NCBI GenBank assembly: GCA_963705155.1
Contig: CAVPJC010000018.1
Span: 1 to 64,000 of the forward strand
Origin: CAVPJC01 sp963705155
Lineage (GTDB): Bacteria > Chloroflexota > Anaerolineae > Anaerolineales > UBA4823
DNA: 64,000 nt
Reading direction: 5' to 3'
Shown here piece after piece: positions 9,132 to 18,623 of the stretch (position 1 is the stretch's first letter; every line of letters begins with the position of its first letter). A program made the position numbers and the translations under genes. The notes under the pieces are model-generated. The model saw only the letters and a list, made by a program, of their open reading frames with translations, searched no databases and was not told the origin of the DNA.

Positions 9132-11276
9132 CCACTCACCGGCAGCTTCAGCACTACCCGCGTGGCCACGCCGGGTGTGCTCTCCAACGCCAACGTGCCG
9201 CCCACCACCGCCATCATCGTGCTGTGCAGGGTCAGCCCCTGCCCGCTTCCGGCGGCATGCGCCCTGGGTTCTGCCAGCCCGGCGCCGTTATCCTGCACAA
9301 CGATTTCAAGCCCATCCTGCCATGCCGCCTGGATTTCAAGGCACAGCGGGGTCCGGCTATCGGCCGGGCGGGCGTGACGGGCGGCATTGCGCAGCGCTTC
9401 GCGCCCGGCATAAAAAAGCACCTCAGCGGTCAGCGGTGTCAGCAGCTTGGCGCCGTTCTCTGCCTGGGGGGAGACCATCCAGCTCACCTGGTCAAAGGCG
9501 CCGCGCAGCTCGTCGTTCACCACCTCCCGCAGCGCACCGAACAGGCCGAGCTGGGCCACTTCCGGCGCAGTGGCACGCGGCAGGTCGTGTAACAGGTCGG
9601 AAATTTGCCGGTGCGTGCCGGCAAGGTTTTCGATCAGGGCCGCCAGGGCTGGCGCATGGCCTTCGTTTTGTGTGGGCAGCGCGCTCAGCTCAAGCAGCGC
9701 CGCATGCAGCCTGGGCAGCACATCATCGTGCAGGATGCGCCGGGTCTGCCGGTCCAGCACCTGGCTCTCGGCCAGCCGCTGGCGCTGCAGAGCCATCAGC
9801 CGCCGCGCCAGCTCGGTGCTGATCTGGATATCCGCCAGGCGCTCGCCGCTGGAGCGGGCAATTTCAATCTCCTCCAGTGAGTAAAAGCCGCCGTCAGCCT
9901 TATCCCCCAGGAGCAGCAGCCCGATCAAACCGCGCTCGCTCCACAGGGGCGCCGCCCAGATGGCCCCATCGAATTCGGCAGGGTCCAGCGGCAGACCATG
10001 CATCTGCGGAGAAGTGAGCTGGGCGAGCAGACCAGCCAGCCCGGGCAGTTTGAACGGCGTCCCGCCGGGGTGGCAAAGCGGCTCGCAGCCCAGGGCTGCC
10101 AGAGGCCCCAGCGGGATGAGCATGGCCTGCCGGGCGCCCAGCACATCCCGGCACAGCGCGCCGAAGGGCGCCTGCAGGTCGACCTCCGAGTGCGCCGACT
10201 GCGCCCCGGTCAGCAGGCTCTCGAACAGGCGCTGGCTGGTTACCAGCGGGCGCAGCTGGCGCATACCACGCTGGCGTTCCACGAAGCTTTGCCAGTTGAA
10301 CAGCGTATAGGAGACAGCTACCACCAGTAGAGTTGCCAGCGCCGGGTACACCGCGGGCGCCTGCCCTCCACACCCCAGGCTGCCAGCAGGCACAGACCAG
10401 CCGTAAACAAGACGGTATTGCGCCACTGGTATAAAAAACCCACGCCGGGGCAGGGTCTTGCCGGTGAAGATTTCGTACGAGACAATCGCCTGGCCCAGCA
10501 GCAAAATGGCAGCCATCAGCAGGGCCGCCAGGAGCAGATCGAGCAGTGATAGTGTGGTTGACAGGGAGAAAACGAGGTCTGCGATGGTGTTGCGCTGGCG
10601 GGAGGTCTGCAGCAGCCACAGGATGGCCCCCCCTACCAGCAGGCTGACCACAAAGAGCACCAGGGATGAGGCGGTCAGCCACGGGCGCGCCCTCTGGCGC
10701 GCCAGGTCGCCCATCACCCGCCCGGAGGGCGCCGGGTGGAGCAGTGCATCCAGCGCCAGTCCGATGCACATCAGGATATAAGGCGGGAAAGCCAACAGCA
10801 GCAGGGGGATGCTGCCCAGGGAGGGCAGGCGTTCCACCTCCACGTAGGGATTCGCGTGAGATGCTCGGCAGCGGATTGGCGGTCAGCAGCAGCCCGGCCA
10901 GGAGCAGCGCAAAGGCGGCGCTCGCCCACAGCCATGCCGCCTGGCGGCGGTGCAATCCGCTGCCGCGCTCATTCCAGAAGCCGCTGTACCACAGCATCAG
11001 CAGGTACCACACAAAGGGCGCAGCGATCAACGGCGCCCAGCCCACGTGCCACCAGAAGCTGAAATCGCGGATCAGCGCCGAAGCCCCCTGGCTGAGCACG
11101 ATCGAATGGCTAAAAAAGAACCCCGCGCCTGCCAGCAGCCCGGCTACCGCCAGGAATACCCCCCAGTTGCGGCGTTCGGCGTTCAGGAGCACAGTCAGCC
11201 CCAGCCATACCAGGATGATGGTGTTAAACAGCGAGATCGCCAGCGCCAGCCAATCAATTGCAAATTGACCGCTCAT
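9128..11276 (-). CDS. Membrane sensor histidine kinase (NarL-partner type), one frameshift
   Basis: The N-terminal piece (MSGQFAIDWLALAISLFNT, several membrane spans) and the main piece (571 codons) join near 10850, where adding one base restores ISANPYVEVERLPSL. The joined protein has roughly seven to nine membrane spans, a GAF-like cytosolic segment, the phosphoacceptor region TRRILHDDVLPRLH near 9730, an N-box REALRNAARHA near 9390 and a G-box VVQDNGAGL near 9290. These are the marks of HisKA_3-type kinases that pair with NarL/LuxR regulators. Its start overlaps the stop of the upstream response regulator (ATGA), so the two form an operon. The signal is unknown. Confidence 0.85.
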
Positions 11277-12013
11277 GTTCCGTTCCAGGGGGTCCAGTCA
11301 CCACGTTCATCCATCACCTGAGGAGTTCCGCTTGCATCCCAGGCGATGAACCGCCCGCTCTGCACGATGATGGCGGCGCGTGTGCGCGCCACCTTCTCAT
11401 CGGTCGAGCTAACATCCAATCCCCAGGCGGCATAGATTTGCCCGTTGGTGCGGCTGATGGTGCGTTTGTCGTGAAAGCCCATGCGCGCCGCAATCTGTTC
11501 ATTGGTCAATCCCTGGGCCAACAAGCGCGCCACGGCCTGTTCGTTGGGCTCCAGCAGCGCCATAGGCGAGTGCTCGTCTTTATGGCGCACTTCCTGCACG
11601 CGCGCCTCGATCTCAGGGTCGATAAAACTGCGCCCAGACACGGCGTCCTTCAGCAGCGGCACGATGAGCTGTGGCAGCAGGTAGTTGGATTTGCGCACAT
11701 AGGCGTAATGGCTCAAGATCCCCGAACGCCGGAAATCCCTGTAGTAAGTATCATCATCCTGGATGGAGTAAAACACCACTGGAAAACGCGGGTACTCACG
11801 CCGGATGGCAACGGCTGCCTGGATGCCGTTCATTGCGCCTGCCAGCTGCACGTCCATCAGGATCACCTGCGGGGGCGTTTCTAGGCAAAATGCCAGGGCG
11901 TCTTCGCCGCTCTCGCACCCACCGGTCACACGCACCGCGTTGCTGGCTTCCAGACCCGATTTCATCGCCTGGCGCAGTCGGGCGTTATCTTCAACGATCA
12001 AACAATCCAACAT
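11273..12013 (-). CDS. NarL/LuxR-type response regulator
   Basis: The 246-residue product starts MLDCLIVEDNARLRQAMKSG, with the acidic pair and phosphoacceptor in VILMDVQLAG, and later the conserved lysine region AYVRKSNYL. A C-terminal helix-turn-helix follows (LEPNEQAVARLLAQGLTNEQ, then IAARMGFHDKRTISR). It regulates transcription on phosphorylation by the kinase encoded next, with which it overlaps by four bases. The 140-base gap to the divergent DUF4173 gene contains two tandem copies of a GCACT palindrome that recurs upstream of the DUF4153 gene, making those genes and itself likely targets. Confidence 0.9.
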   Translation of the reverse strand: MLDCLIVEDNARLRQAMKSGLEASNAVRVTGGCESGEDALAFCLETPPQVILMDVQLAGAMNGIQAAVAIRREYPRFPVVFYSIQDDDTYYRDFRRSGILSHYAYVRKSNYLLPQLIVPLLKDAVSGRSFIDPEIEARVQEVRHKDEHSPMALLEPNEQAVARLLAQGLTNEQIAARMGFHDKRTISRTNGQIYAAWGLDVSSTDEKVARTRAAIIVQSGRFIAWDASGTPQVMDERGDWTPWNGT

Positions 12014-12046
12014 ACAGTCTATTATCTTGCCAGGATAAGGAAACTG

Positions 12047-12075
12047 TCAAGCACTTGAGTGCAGCACTCAGGTGC
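12047..12075. promoter_or_regulatory. Tandem palindromic operator candidate (two sites)
   Basis: Two 12-base near-palindromes, GCACTTGAGTGC (12051-12062) and GCACTCAGGTGC (12064-12075), lie one base apart, preceded by TGTCAA. They sit between the response-regulator operon and the DUF4173 gene. The same TGTCAAGCACT followed by a GGTGC half occurs at 15141-15157 before the DUF4153 gene. I infer a binding site for the neighbouring NarL-type regulator. Confidence 0.5.
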
Positions 12076-12153
12076 ATCAAGTTACGGTCTTAAGTGGTAG
12101 AACCTGGCAGCAACCACAGCTAAAATGATGTCAAACATAAGGAGGTTCCACCG

Positions 12154-13749
12154 ATGCCGCTTAAACACCTTACCCGCCTGGGTTTGACCGCATTTTTCCT
12201 GGCCTGGTGCTTCGACCAGCTTTTCTGGCAGAAGCTGCCGGGCATTTCCTTCTTTATCTTTATCGCCCTTTGCCTGTCAGCCGGTGTGATGCTGACCCTG
12301 GGCGAGCGCATCAAACCCGCCCCTGCCAGCCTGCTCCTGCTGGCGCCGGTTCTCTTCCTCGCCGCTATGACCTTTTTGCGGCAGGAGGCCTTCACTCTGG
12401 CAGTCGATTACGCCCTGGCCCTGGCGGGGATGGCCCTGCTGGCAGTCACGTGGCTGGGAGGCCGCTGGTGGCAGTACAGCCTGAGTGATTATTTGATCAA
12501 TTCCCTGCGCCTGCTGGGCGGCGTGCTGGCTCGTCCCGTTCAGGCCTGGTTCCCGGGCGCTCCTGTACCTGGCAGCCCGCCGCCCGCCTCGCCTGGCTTT
12601 TTTCGCCGTTACCACACACCTTTATCTGTCATCCTGGGGTTATTGCTGGCATTTCCGGTCGTGGCTCTCCTGACCCTGCTGCTTGCCCAGGCCGATCCGC
12701 TTTTCGAACACTGGGTATCCAACCTGCTCACGTTCTTGCGCATCGAAAATCTGGGTGAGATCATTTTTCGACTTACCTATATTACGATCGGGGCCTATTT
12801 GCTGGCAGGCGTGTTTCTCTTCGCCCTGCTGTCCAGCCAGGATGAAAAATTGGCCGATAAAGAGAAGCCCTCCCTGCCGCCATTTCTTGGCTGGCTGGAA
12901 TCGACCACCATCCTGGCGTGTGTTAACCTGCTTTTTGGCGTTTTTGTTGGTTTGCAGTTCCAGTATTTCTTCGGCGGGCAGGCCAACATTCGCCTTGAAG
13001 GTTTTACTTATGCCGAGTACGCCCGCCGCGGTTTTGGCGAGCTGGCGGCGGTTGCGTTGATCAGCCTGCTGCTCTTCCTAAGTTTGAGCGCGATCACCCG
13101 CCGCGAGCAGGCTGCGCCGCGCCGGGTATTCTCTGGTCTGGGTATGCTCCTGATGGGTCTGGTGATCGTCATCCTGGTTTCGGCATTCCAGCGCCTGCAG
13201 CTCTACGAGCTGGCTTACGGTTTTTCCCGCATCCGTACCTATACCCACATATTCATGGTCTGGTTGGGGGTGCTGCTGGCAGCCTCGGTGCTTTTGGAGG
13301 CTGCCGGGCGCATGCGTCATTTTGCTCTGGCCCTGGTGCTGGCGGGTCTGGGTTTTGCCGTTACCTTGAACCTGGTCAATGTGGATGGCGCGATCACCCG
13401 CCTCAATATCCAGCGGTCTGCCTCGGGCCTTGCCCTCGATACGGCTTATCTTGCCGGTCTCACCAACGATGCCGCGCCCGCTCTTTTCGATGCATTCCAC
13501 TCCCGCGAGCTGAGCTCCCAGGTGCATGACGATCTGGGCGCACTGCTGGCCTGCCAGGCTGCCCGCCGGCAGGCCGGTCAGCGTGATCTGCCCTGGCAGT
13601 CTTTCCACTGGTCGGATGCACAGGCTGCACGCCTCACCCGTCTCTACCAGAGCGAACTGGATTTGTACAAGGTGCGCAATTTTGCCAGCGAATGGCTGGT
13701 GACGGTGGCTGGCAAAGAGCAAGGCTGTGTCACGCCTGCGGCCGATTAA
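12154..13749 (+). CDS. DUF4173 multi-spanning membrane protein
   Basis: The 531-residue protein has about a dozen hydrophobic segments. The stretches GFTYAEYARRGFGEL near 13000 and QLYELAYGFSRIRTYTH near 13200 are hallmarks of DUF4173. A soluble C-terminal tail of ~110 residues follows the last span. AGGAGG eight bases before the ATG fixes the start. Function is unknown; family members often accompany two-component systems. It is divergent from the response regulator and shares the palindromic site with it. Its 3' end converges on the DUF4153 gene with 31 bases between, so the two membrane proteins face each other. Confidence 0.8.
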   Translation: MPLKHLTRLGLTAFFLAWCFDQLFWQKLPGISFFIFIALCLSAGVMLTLGERIKPAPASLLLLAPVLFLAAMTFLRQEAFTLAVDYALALAGMALLAVTWLGGRWWQYSLSDYLINSLRLLGGVLARPVQAWFPGAPVPGSPPPASPGFFRRYHTPLSVILGLLLAFPVVALLTLLLAQADPLFEHWVSNLLTFLRIENLGEIIFRLTYITIGAYLLAGVFLFALLSSQDEKLADKEKPSLPPFLGWLESTTILACVNLLFGVFVGLQFQYFFGGQANIRLEGFTYAEYARRGFGELAAVALISLLLFLSLSAITRREQAAPRRVFSGLGMLLMGLVIVILVSAFQRLQLYELAYGFSRIRTYTHIFMVWLGVLLAASVLLEAAGRMRHFALALVLAGLGFAVTLNLVNVDGAITRLNIQRSASGLALDTAYLAGLTNDAAPALFDAFHSRELSSQVHDDLGALLACQAARRQAGQRDLPWQSFHWSDAQAARLTRLYQSELDLYKVRNFASEWLVTVAGKEQGCVTPAAD

Positions 13750-13780
13750 CCTGCCAGGCCGGTTTTAATTAACATCAGGG

Positions 13781-15091
13781 CTACCGGTAAATCAGCGGTA
13801 TCGCCAGGATCAGGAAGATATCCCAGACCATATACGCCGCCATCCCCAACCCAAAGACTTCTTTGATCCTCTCCGCCCAATCCTCAGACCGGCTGCGCAG
13901 CTGCTTGACCAGCAGGAGCGCCAGAAGTGCAATGTTGATGCTGTTCCAGCCGATGATCGTCAACCGGTTCATCGTCACGCCGCCCTGGATGGTGCGAAAA
14001 ACCACTGCCGAGAGCGCATACACGCTCACCAGCACCGTCAGGGCAGCCACCGCCAGGATGCCGCGCCGCAGCAGGCTTCTCAGGCTGGCAGGTATCTCGC
14101 CCGGATGCACCGGCGTCACACCCATCATGAGACCCATGATGGCGAACAGCATCACGTTATATACGATCAGGAGGTCGCGATTTCGGAAGGGCTGCATGAA
14201 ATTAAACGGGATTACCACCACGTAAATCACCAGCACCAGAAGGGTCAACGGCAGCAGCAGGCGCATCATCATCGCTGTAAACTTGCTCAGACCCTGCGAA
14301 AAATCCTGTTTTTCTGGCGGCAAGGCCGGATCGTACATGCTGGCCAGCGCCAGCACCGGCAGCAGACCGAACCCGCCCAGCATGATCAGCCGCATAATGA
14401 CATCCGGCAGCTCGATGCTCAGCGCCTGAAACAGTGCGATGGTGATGCCGCCAAACGACGCTCCAAAAATCAGGAATAACCCGGCGGTGATCACCACCTC
14501 GACAGACTTGGTCAGAAAGGCAAAGCGGTTGTGCGCCGAAGCGCCCCGCCCCAGCACAGCGATGCCCAGGGCAACCCAGCACAGCAGCGGCAGGTGAATA
14601 ACCATCAAATCCAGGTACGGGCGGTGGCTGCCCCCGCTTTGCCCGGGTGTGATCAGGAGTACATACACGGCGGCAGCCGCCAGGATCAGGCAGGCCAGGA
14701 TCGTACGGCGCAAGTTCTGCCGGCTGGCAATTGCCAGGAAGGCCAGGGCCCCCAGGGTGGCCAGCGGCGCCCAGAACAACACCAGGTATGGGGTGTGATC
14801 TAAAAACATCAGCTTGGTGTCGGAAAGCAGCCAGAAGATGATCCCGGTGATAGCCCCAATTGGTACCGCCAGTTTCCAGTTCGGACCTCTGCCAGTTCGT
14901 GAGGTTTCCGGCTGGTATTCCAGCCTGTGATGCCAGGCTTCAAACAGCAGGTTGTCCATTGCCTGCCGGTAGCTGGCATCCATCGCCATGTGAAAATACT
15001 CCCCCTCGCCGGCTTTCCTGGCGGTCTGGTACAGTTCTTCTAACTTTTGGGCGTTGTTCCTCGCAGCTTGAATTTCATCCAGGTATTTCAT
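13781..15091 (-). CDS. DUF4153-like multi-spanning membrane protein
   Basis: The 436-residue product has a soluble N-terminal ~65 residues (MKYLDEIQAARNNAQKLEEL) and then about twelve membrane spans, with LALASMYDPALPPEKQDFS between them, as in DUF4153 proteins. I choose the ATG at 15091 because GGAGG lies eight bases upstream; the longer frame to 15145 would place the palindromic operator next to or inside the start region. Function is unknown. Convergent arrangement with the DUF4173 gene and the shared upstream motif suggest that both answer to the same two-component system. Confidence 0.75.
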   Translation of the reverse strand: MKYLDEIQAARNNAQKLEELYQTARKAGEGEYFHMAMDASYRQAMDNLLFEAWHHRLEYQPETSRTGRGPNWKLAVPIGAITGIIFWLLSDTKLMFLDHTPYLVLFWAPLATLGALAFLAIASRQNLRRTILACLILAAAAVYVLLITPGQSGGSHRPYLDLMVIHLPLLCWVALGIAVLGRGASAHNRFAFLTKSVEVVITAGLFLIFGASFGGITIALFQALSIELPDVIMRLIMLGGFGLLPVLALASMYDPALPPEKQDFSQGLSKFTAMMMRLLLPLTLLVLVIYVVVIPFNFMQPFRNRDLLIVYNVMLFAIMGLMMGVTPVHPGEIPASLRSLLRRGILAVAALTVLVSVYALSAVVFRTIQGGVTMNRLTIIGWNSINIALLALLLVKQLRSRSEDWAERIKEVFGLGMAAYMVWDIFLILAIPLIYR

Positions 15092-15140
15092 GGCATATGC
15101 CTCCATTCTGCCATTAACTTGCCACAAACGGACTGCTTGT

Positions 15141-15157
15141 GTCAAGCACTCGGGTGC
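15141..15157. promoter_or_regulatory. Palindromic operator candidate upstream of DUF4153 gene
   Basis: GTCAAGCACTCGGGTGC repeats the TGTCAAGCACT core and the GGTGC half-site seen at 12046-12075. Its centre lies ~60 bases before the DUF4153 start, a position suited to control by the adjacent response regulator. Confidence 0.5.
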
Positions 15158-15309
15158 TTAAATTGCTGGTTTCAAGAGGTGGGCGTGGGGTTGCAGTTTC
15201 TGTAGAATTGGTTTTACTGGTTGGCCCGGTGCACATTGCCGGTTTGCCGAGACTCTTGATTTATTCACAGACACTTTGATTATCTCACCCTTTTCTGTTT
15301 GAGGATGGT

Positions 15310-16755
15310 ATGAAAGTAAAGATGATCCTTCCCGCCCTGGCCGAAGCGCGTGGTCCGTATTGGCGCTCGATCAAGTATTCGCTCTTCCCGCCCCTCGGCC
15401 TGGCAACCCTGGCGGGCTATCTCCACCCTTGCGATGAAGTTGTTCTGCAGGACGAGCATGTTGAAACGCTGGACCTGGAGGATGACCCGGATCTGGTAGT
15501 CATCCAGGTTTACATCACCTCGGCTTATCGCGCCTACGCAATCGCCGACCATTACCGCAGTAAAGGCGTCTATGTCTGCCTGGGTGGACTGCATGTCACT
15601 TCCATGCCCGAGGAGGCTTCTCTCCACGCCGATACGATTTTTATCGGCCCGGGTGAAGACACCTGGCCGCTGTTTTTGGAGGATTTTCGCGCCTGGTTCC
15701 CCAAAAAAGTCTACCGCTCCTACACCCGCACGCTGCAAGGGATGCCGCCCATCCGCCGCGACCTGATCAAGCGCCGCCTGTACCTCGTGCCCAATTCAAT
15801 TGTTGTTTCACGGGGCTGTCCGCATGGCTGTGATTTCTGCTACAAGGAAGCTTTTTTTCAGGGTGGCAAGTCTTTTTATACCCAGGCTGTCGATGCTGCC
15901 CTGGCAGAGATTGAACGCTTACCGGGCCGCCACCTCTATTTTTTGGATGACCATCTCTTCGGCAGTCCGCCTTTTGCGACTGCCCTCTTCGCCGGGATGC
16001 GAGGGATGGGCCGGCTGTGGCAGGCAGCCGGCACGGTGAATTCAATCTTGCAACCTGGCCTGGTGGAAAAAGCCGCTGACTGTGGGCTGCGCAGCCTGTT
16101 CGTGGGTTTTGAGACGCTCAACGAGGAAAATCTGCGTGACCAGCACAAAAAACAAAACTTGAACCGTGATTACGCCGCCGCCATCCGGAAACTGCACGAT
16201 CTGGGTGTAATGGTAAATGCCAGCTTTGTCTTCGGCATGGATCAGGATGACGAGACCGTGTTTGACCGCACGGTGGAATGGGCCATCCGCCAGGGCATTG
16301 AGACGGCTACCTTTCACATTCTCACACCATACCCTGGCACGGCTCTGCATGCCCGCCTGCTAGCCGCAGGGCGCATCACAACCCGAAATTGGGATTTATA
16401 TGACACACGCCACGCCGTGATCCGCCCGGCGAACATGGACGCCTCAGTTTTGGAGGCTGGCTACTGGCGCGCCTACCGGGAGTTTTACCGTTGGGGGTCA
16501 ATCCTGCGCAGCGCCTTCTCCAGGCCGGGTCTTCCCGGTCGCTTGCGCCACCTGGCTTATACCGGCGGCTGGAAGAAGTTTGAGCCGTTCTGGGAGTTTA
16601 TCATCCGCTCCGGGCAGGTTGCCCGCTTTTTGCCGCTGCTGGAAACGATTCTGGAAGGCGCAGCTTCCAGACCCGCCTCACCCCGGAAGGCCGGGCTGGC
16701 GTCCGGCTTGCCTGATCTTGAAGCGGGGGTTCAATCCAGAAAAATCCAGGATTGA
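15310..16755 (+). CDS. B12-binding-domain radical SAM protein
   Basis: The 481-residue protein has an N-terminal cobalamin-binding Rossmann-like half (FPPLGLATLAGYLHP, VVIQVYITSAYRAYA, VCLGGLHVTSMPEEA, IGPGEDTW). The radical SAM core follows, with cluster motif SRGCPHGCDFCY near 15810, then HLYFLDDHLFG and LFVGFETLNEENL, typical of BchE/MiaB-like enzymes. GAGGATGG precedes the ATG. Such enzymes methylate or rearrange unactivated carbons in lipids, tetrapyrroles or peptides; no neighbour reveals the substrate. The last ~40 residues after SRPASPRKAG look like non-homologous tail. Confidence 0.85.
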   Translation: MKVKMILPALAEARGPYWRSIKYSLFPPLGLATLAGYLHPCDEVVLQDEHVETLDLEDDPDLVVIQVYITSAYRAYAIADHYRSKGVYVCLGGLHVTSMPEEASLHADTIFIGPGEDTWPLFLEDFRAWFPKKVYRSYTRTLQGMPPIRRDLIKRRLYLVPNSIVVSRGCPHGCDFCYKEAFFQGGKSFYTQAVDAALAEIERLPGRHLYFLDDHLFGSPPFATALFAGMRGMGRLWQAAGTVNSILQPGLVEKAADCGLRSLFVGFETLNEENLRDQHKKQNLNRDYAAAIRKLHDLGVMVNASFVFGMDQDDETVFDRTVEWAIRQGIETATFHILTPYPGTALHARLLAAGRITTRNWDLYDTRHAVIRPANMDASVLEAGYWRAYREFYRWGSILRSAFSRPGLPGRLRHLAYTGGWKKFEPFWEFIIRSGQVARFLPLLETILEGAASRPASPRKAGLASGLPDLEAGVQSRKIQD

Positions 16756-16777
16756 GGTCTGGTTTGTGCTTTGGGTT

Positions 16778-17620
16778 CTAGTGCAGCTCCTGCAGGAACG
16801 CTCTCACTGCTTGCAGATAGCGCTCGAACTGGTCATAGCGTATGCTGTGCCCCGCCCCGGCAATTTGCACCCAGCGCCCGCCTCGCCACAGGCCTGCCGC
16901 TTCCCGGGCTTGTTCCACGGTGAGGATGGCGCTGCGTTCGGGATTATCTCCCAGCAGCAGCAGGATTGGGCAGGTAATTTTCGGCAGGATGCTCCGCCAG
17001 GGAGACCGCGCCGGTGGAAAATACTCGAAAAGGCCGATTTCCACCTGCCGCCGGGCATTGAGCGACAGCTCAGCATCCATTTCAGCCCAACCGGGATTAT
17101 TGGCACGGATTTTTTCCAGCCCCTCCTCAAACGTTCCGGTCTGCAGGTCTTGCACCCAGGTTCGCCAGGCGTCAAGCTCTGCGCTCTGCCGGGTGTGTCG
17201 TTGAGCCGCGGCTTCCGTTGTCTCATTTGTGGGTGGCTCATACCAGGCCGGATCTTCCAGGATGATGCCGCGGCTCAGGCCGGGGTGTTGCGCCGCCGCC
17301 AGCGCAACCGTCGCACCACCCATGGAATGGCCGATCATAGCCGGTCGATCCAGGCGCAGCGCTTCGATGACCCCGGTCAGGTCGTTTACCCGGTCAGCGT
17401 CTGTGAAATGTCCACCGGCGCGCTGCGACTGCCCGTGTCCGCGGGCATCATACAGGATGACCTCCCAATCCTGCTCCAGCGCCCGGGCAGCGCGCGTCCA
17501 GTACAGGGCATTGTCGGTAAAGCCATGCACAAACACCAGCGGGGGTTTTTGCTCGCCGGAGCGGTAGTAGTGCAGCCGTATGCCATTGACGGTAACATCG
17601 CCTTCGATCCAGTTCATCAT
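16778..17620 (-). CDS. Alpha/beta hydrolase
   Basis: The 280-residue enzyme begins MMNWIEGDVTVNGIRLHYY and has VFVHGFTDNALYW (oxyanion region), ILYDARGHGQSQR, nucleophile elbow GHSMGGATVAL, the acid-bearing LLLGDNPERSA and the catalytic histidine in GAGHSIRYDQF. The layout is complete, so it should be active as an esterase, epoxide hydrolase or similar cytosolic hydrolase. AGGAGA upstream supports the ATG at 17620 rather than the open-frame extension to 17740. A TATACT -10 candidate lies at 17650-17655 on the minus strand. It stands alone, convergent with the radical SAM gene. Confidence 0.85.
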   Translation of the reverse strand: MMNWIEGDVTVNGIRLHYYRSGEQKPPLVFVHGFTDNALYWTRAARALEQDWEVILYDARGHGQSQRAGGHFTDADRVNDLTGVIEALRLDRPAMIGHSMGGATVALAAAQHPGLSRGIILEDPAWYEPPTNETTEAAAQRHTRQSAELDAWRTWVQDLQTGTFEEGLEKIRANNPGWAEMDAELSLNARRQVEIGLFEYFPPARSPWRSILPKITCPILLLLGDNPERSAILTVEQAREAAGLWRGGRWVQIAGAGHSIRYDQFERYLQAVRAFLQELH

Positions 17621-17795
17621 GCTGTCTGCTCTCCTGGTCATTTTTAAAAATAGTATACTCCCCTTCCGATGCTTTCCAAACCCCTGTTGCGTTTTTTCGC
17701 CGAACCTTGTTGACTTCTTCAAATTCGGATATATAATCATGTTGCACTAACTGCATCCAGAACCGTTGTTCGTTGTGGAGTCATGGTTGAGGGTG

Positions 17796-17929
17796 CAGGC
17801 TCGCAAGTCGTCGTCTGTAAGACCCCTCTTCTACGAGCCTGATCATTGTTTTCTGGAAGGATTCCAGACTTTACCAACACATGGAAGTGTGTTGTTTGCG
17901 CGTCTGCAAATACCTGGATAATTTGCAGA
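17796..17929 (+). ncRNA. Candidate structured leader with four hairpins (17621-18013 is otherwise gene-free)
   Basis: Four consecutive stems can be drawn: CAGGCTCG/CGAGCCTG (17796-17803, 17834-17841), CTGGAA/TTCCAG (17853-17867), CAACACA/TGTGTTG (17875-17894) and TCTGCAAAT/ATTTGCAGA (17903-17929). They precede the small secreted-protein gene at 18014. Just before that gene, ATAGG and CCTAT could pair around its ribosome site. This may be a riboswitch-like leader or a small RNA; I match it to no known class. The strand is inferred from the downstream gene. Confidence 0.4.
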
Positions 17930-18013
17930 AATAAAGGAGGGTGGGTGAAATCTTTGGTTCGAGAACGATTAATATTTCAGCAGAATGTCCTGGTTTGATA
18001 GGAGGGTTACCCT

Positions 18014-18506
18014 ATGAAACGCTCTATGTTGATTGCTCTGACAATGGTGGTCATCCTGTCGCTCGCTCTGATTGCAGCCGGACCCCCGCCAGGGGCCAAG
18101 GAGAAGCACCCGGTTGAGTTCACCGCCGCCGAGAAGTGTGTTATGGTGAATGAGGGTGAAAAGATCGACCAGGATGGCTGGGTCTATTTCAAGGGCCAGG
18201 AGTGGAAGTGCCAGTTAATCTCGGCAGATGCCCAGATTGCGGGCGAAGGCAAGCCTGGTTCTTCTGTCGCCCAAGGCCAAGCACTATGGCCAGCAGCACA
18301 CGGTGGTTGCCCATTTTCACCTTGTGAGTGCATACCATGAGTGGTATGGCTACCGCTGGGGTAAGATTGCCAAGGATGGCTCGATCACATGGGTGAACGG
18401 GTGGTTGGCCACGCCTGAGGCTGGCTCTTATCTGCGCCATATTGGCTGGCTGCACTTTGCGGGCGCTGATATTCAAGGCTGGTACGAGGAGATGGGCATG
18501 GATTAA
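18014..18506 (+). CDS. Small exported protein of unknown function, one frameshift
   Basis: A signal peptide (MKRSMLIALTMVVILSLALI, then AAGPPPG) leads a ~163-residue protein. The first frame gives VEFTAAEKCVMVNEGEKID and the second, after a break near 18255, gives VVAHFHLVSAYHEWYGYRW and SYLRHIGWLHFAGADIQGW. The aromatic-rich second half looks like an extracellular domain, but I do not recognise it. AGGAGG precedes the ATG, inside a small palindrome. A strong terminator follows, so it is transcribed alone, behind the hairpin-rich leader at 17796-17929. Confidence 0.6.
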
Positions 18507-18545
18507 GCGCAGGTTCCAGTTAACCCATCAACAGGATTGAAATCG

Positions 18546-18583
18546 ACCAGCCGCACCTGGTTCCCGGGGTGCGGCTGGTTTTT
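18546..18583 (+). terminator. Rho-independent terminator after the small exported protein
   Basis: A 12-base stem, ACCAGCCGCACC (18546-18557) pairing with GGTGCGGCTGGT (18568-18579), is followed by a T run. Confidence 0.85.
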
Positions 18584-18623
18584 GCTATTGCCTTTCCTGT
18601 TATTATGATGTAATCTCATATAT

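Noticed and set aside
9447..9884. Plus-strand open frames across the histidine kinase
   Set aside because: High-GC shadow frames; the kinase motifs on the minus strand are unambiguous.
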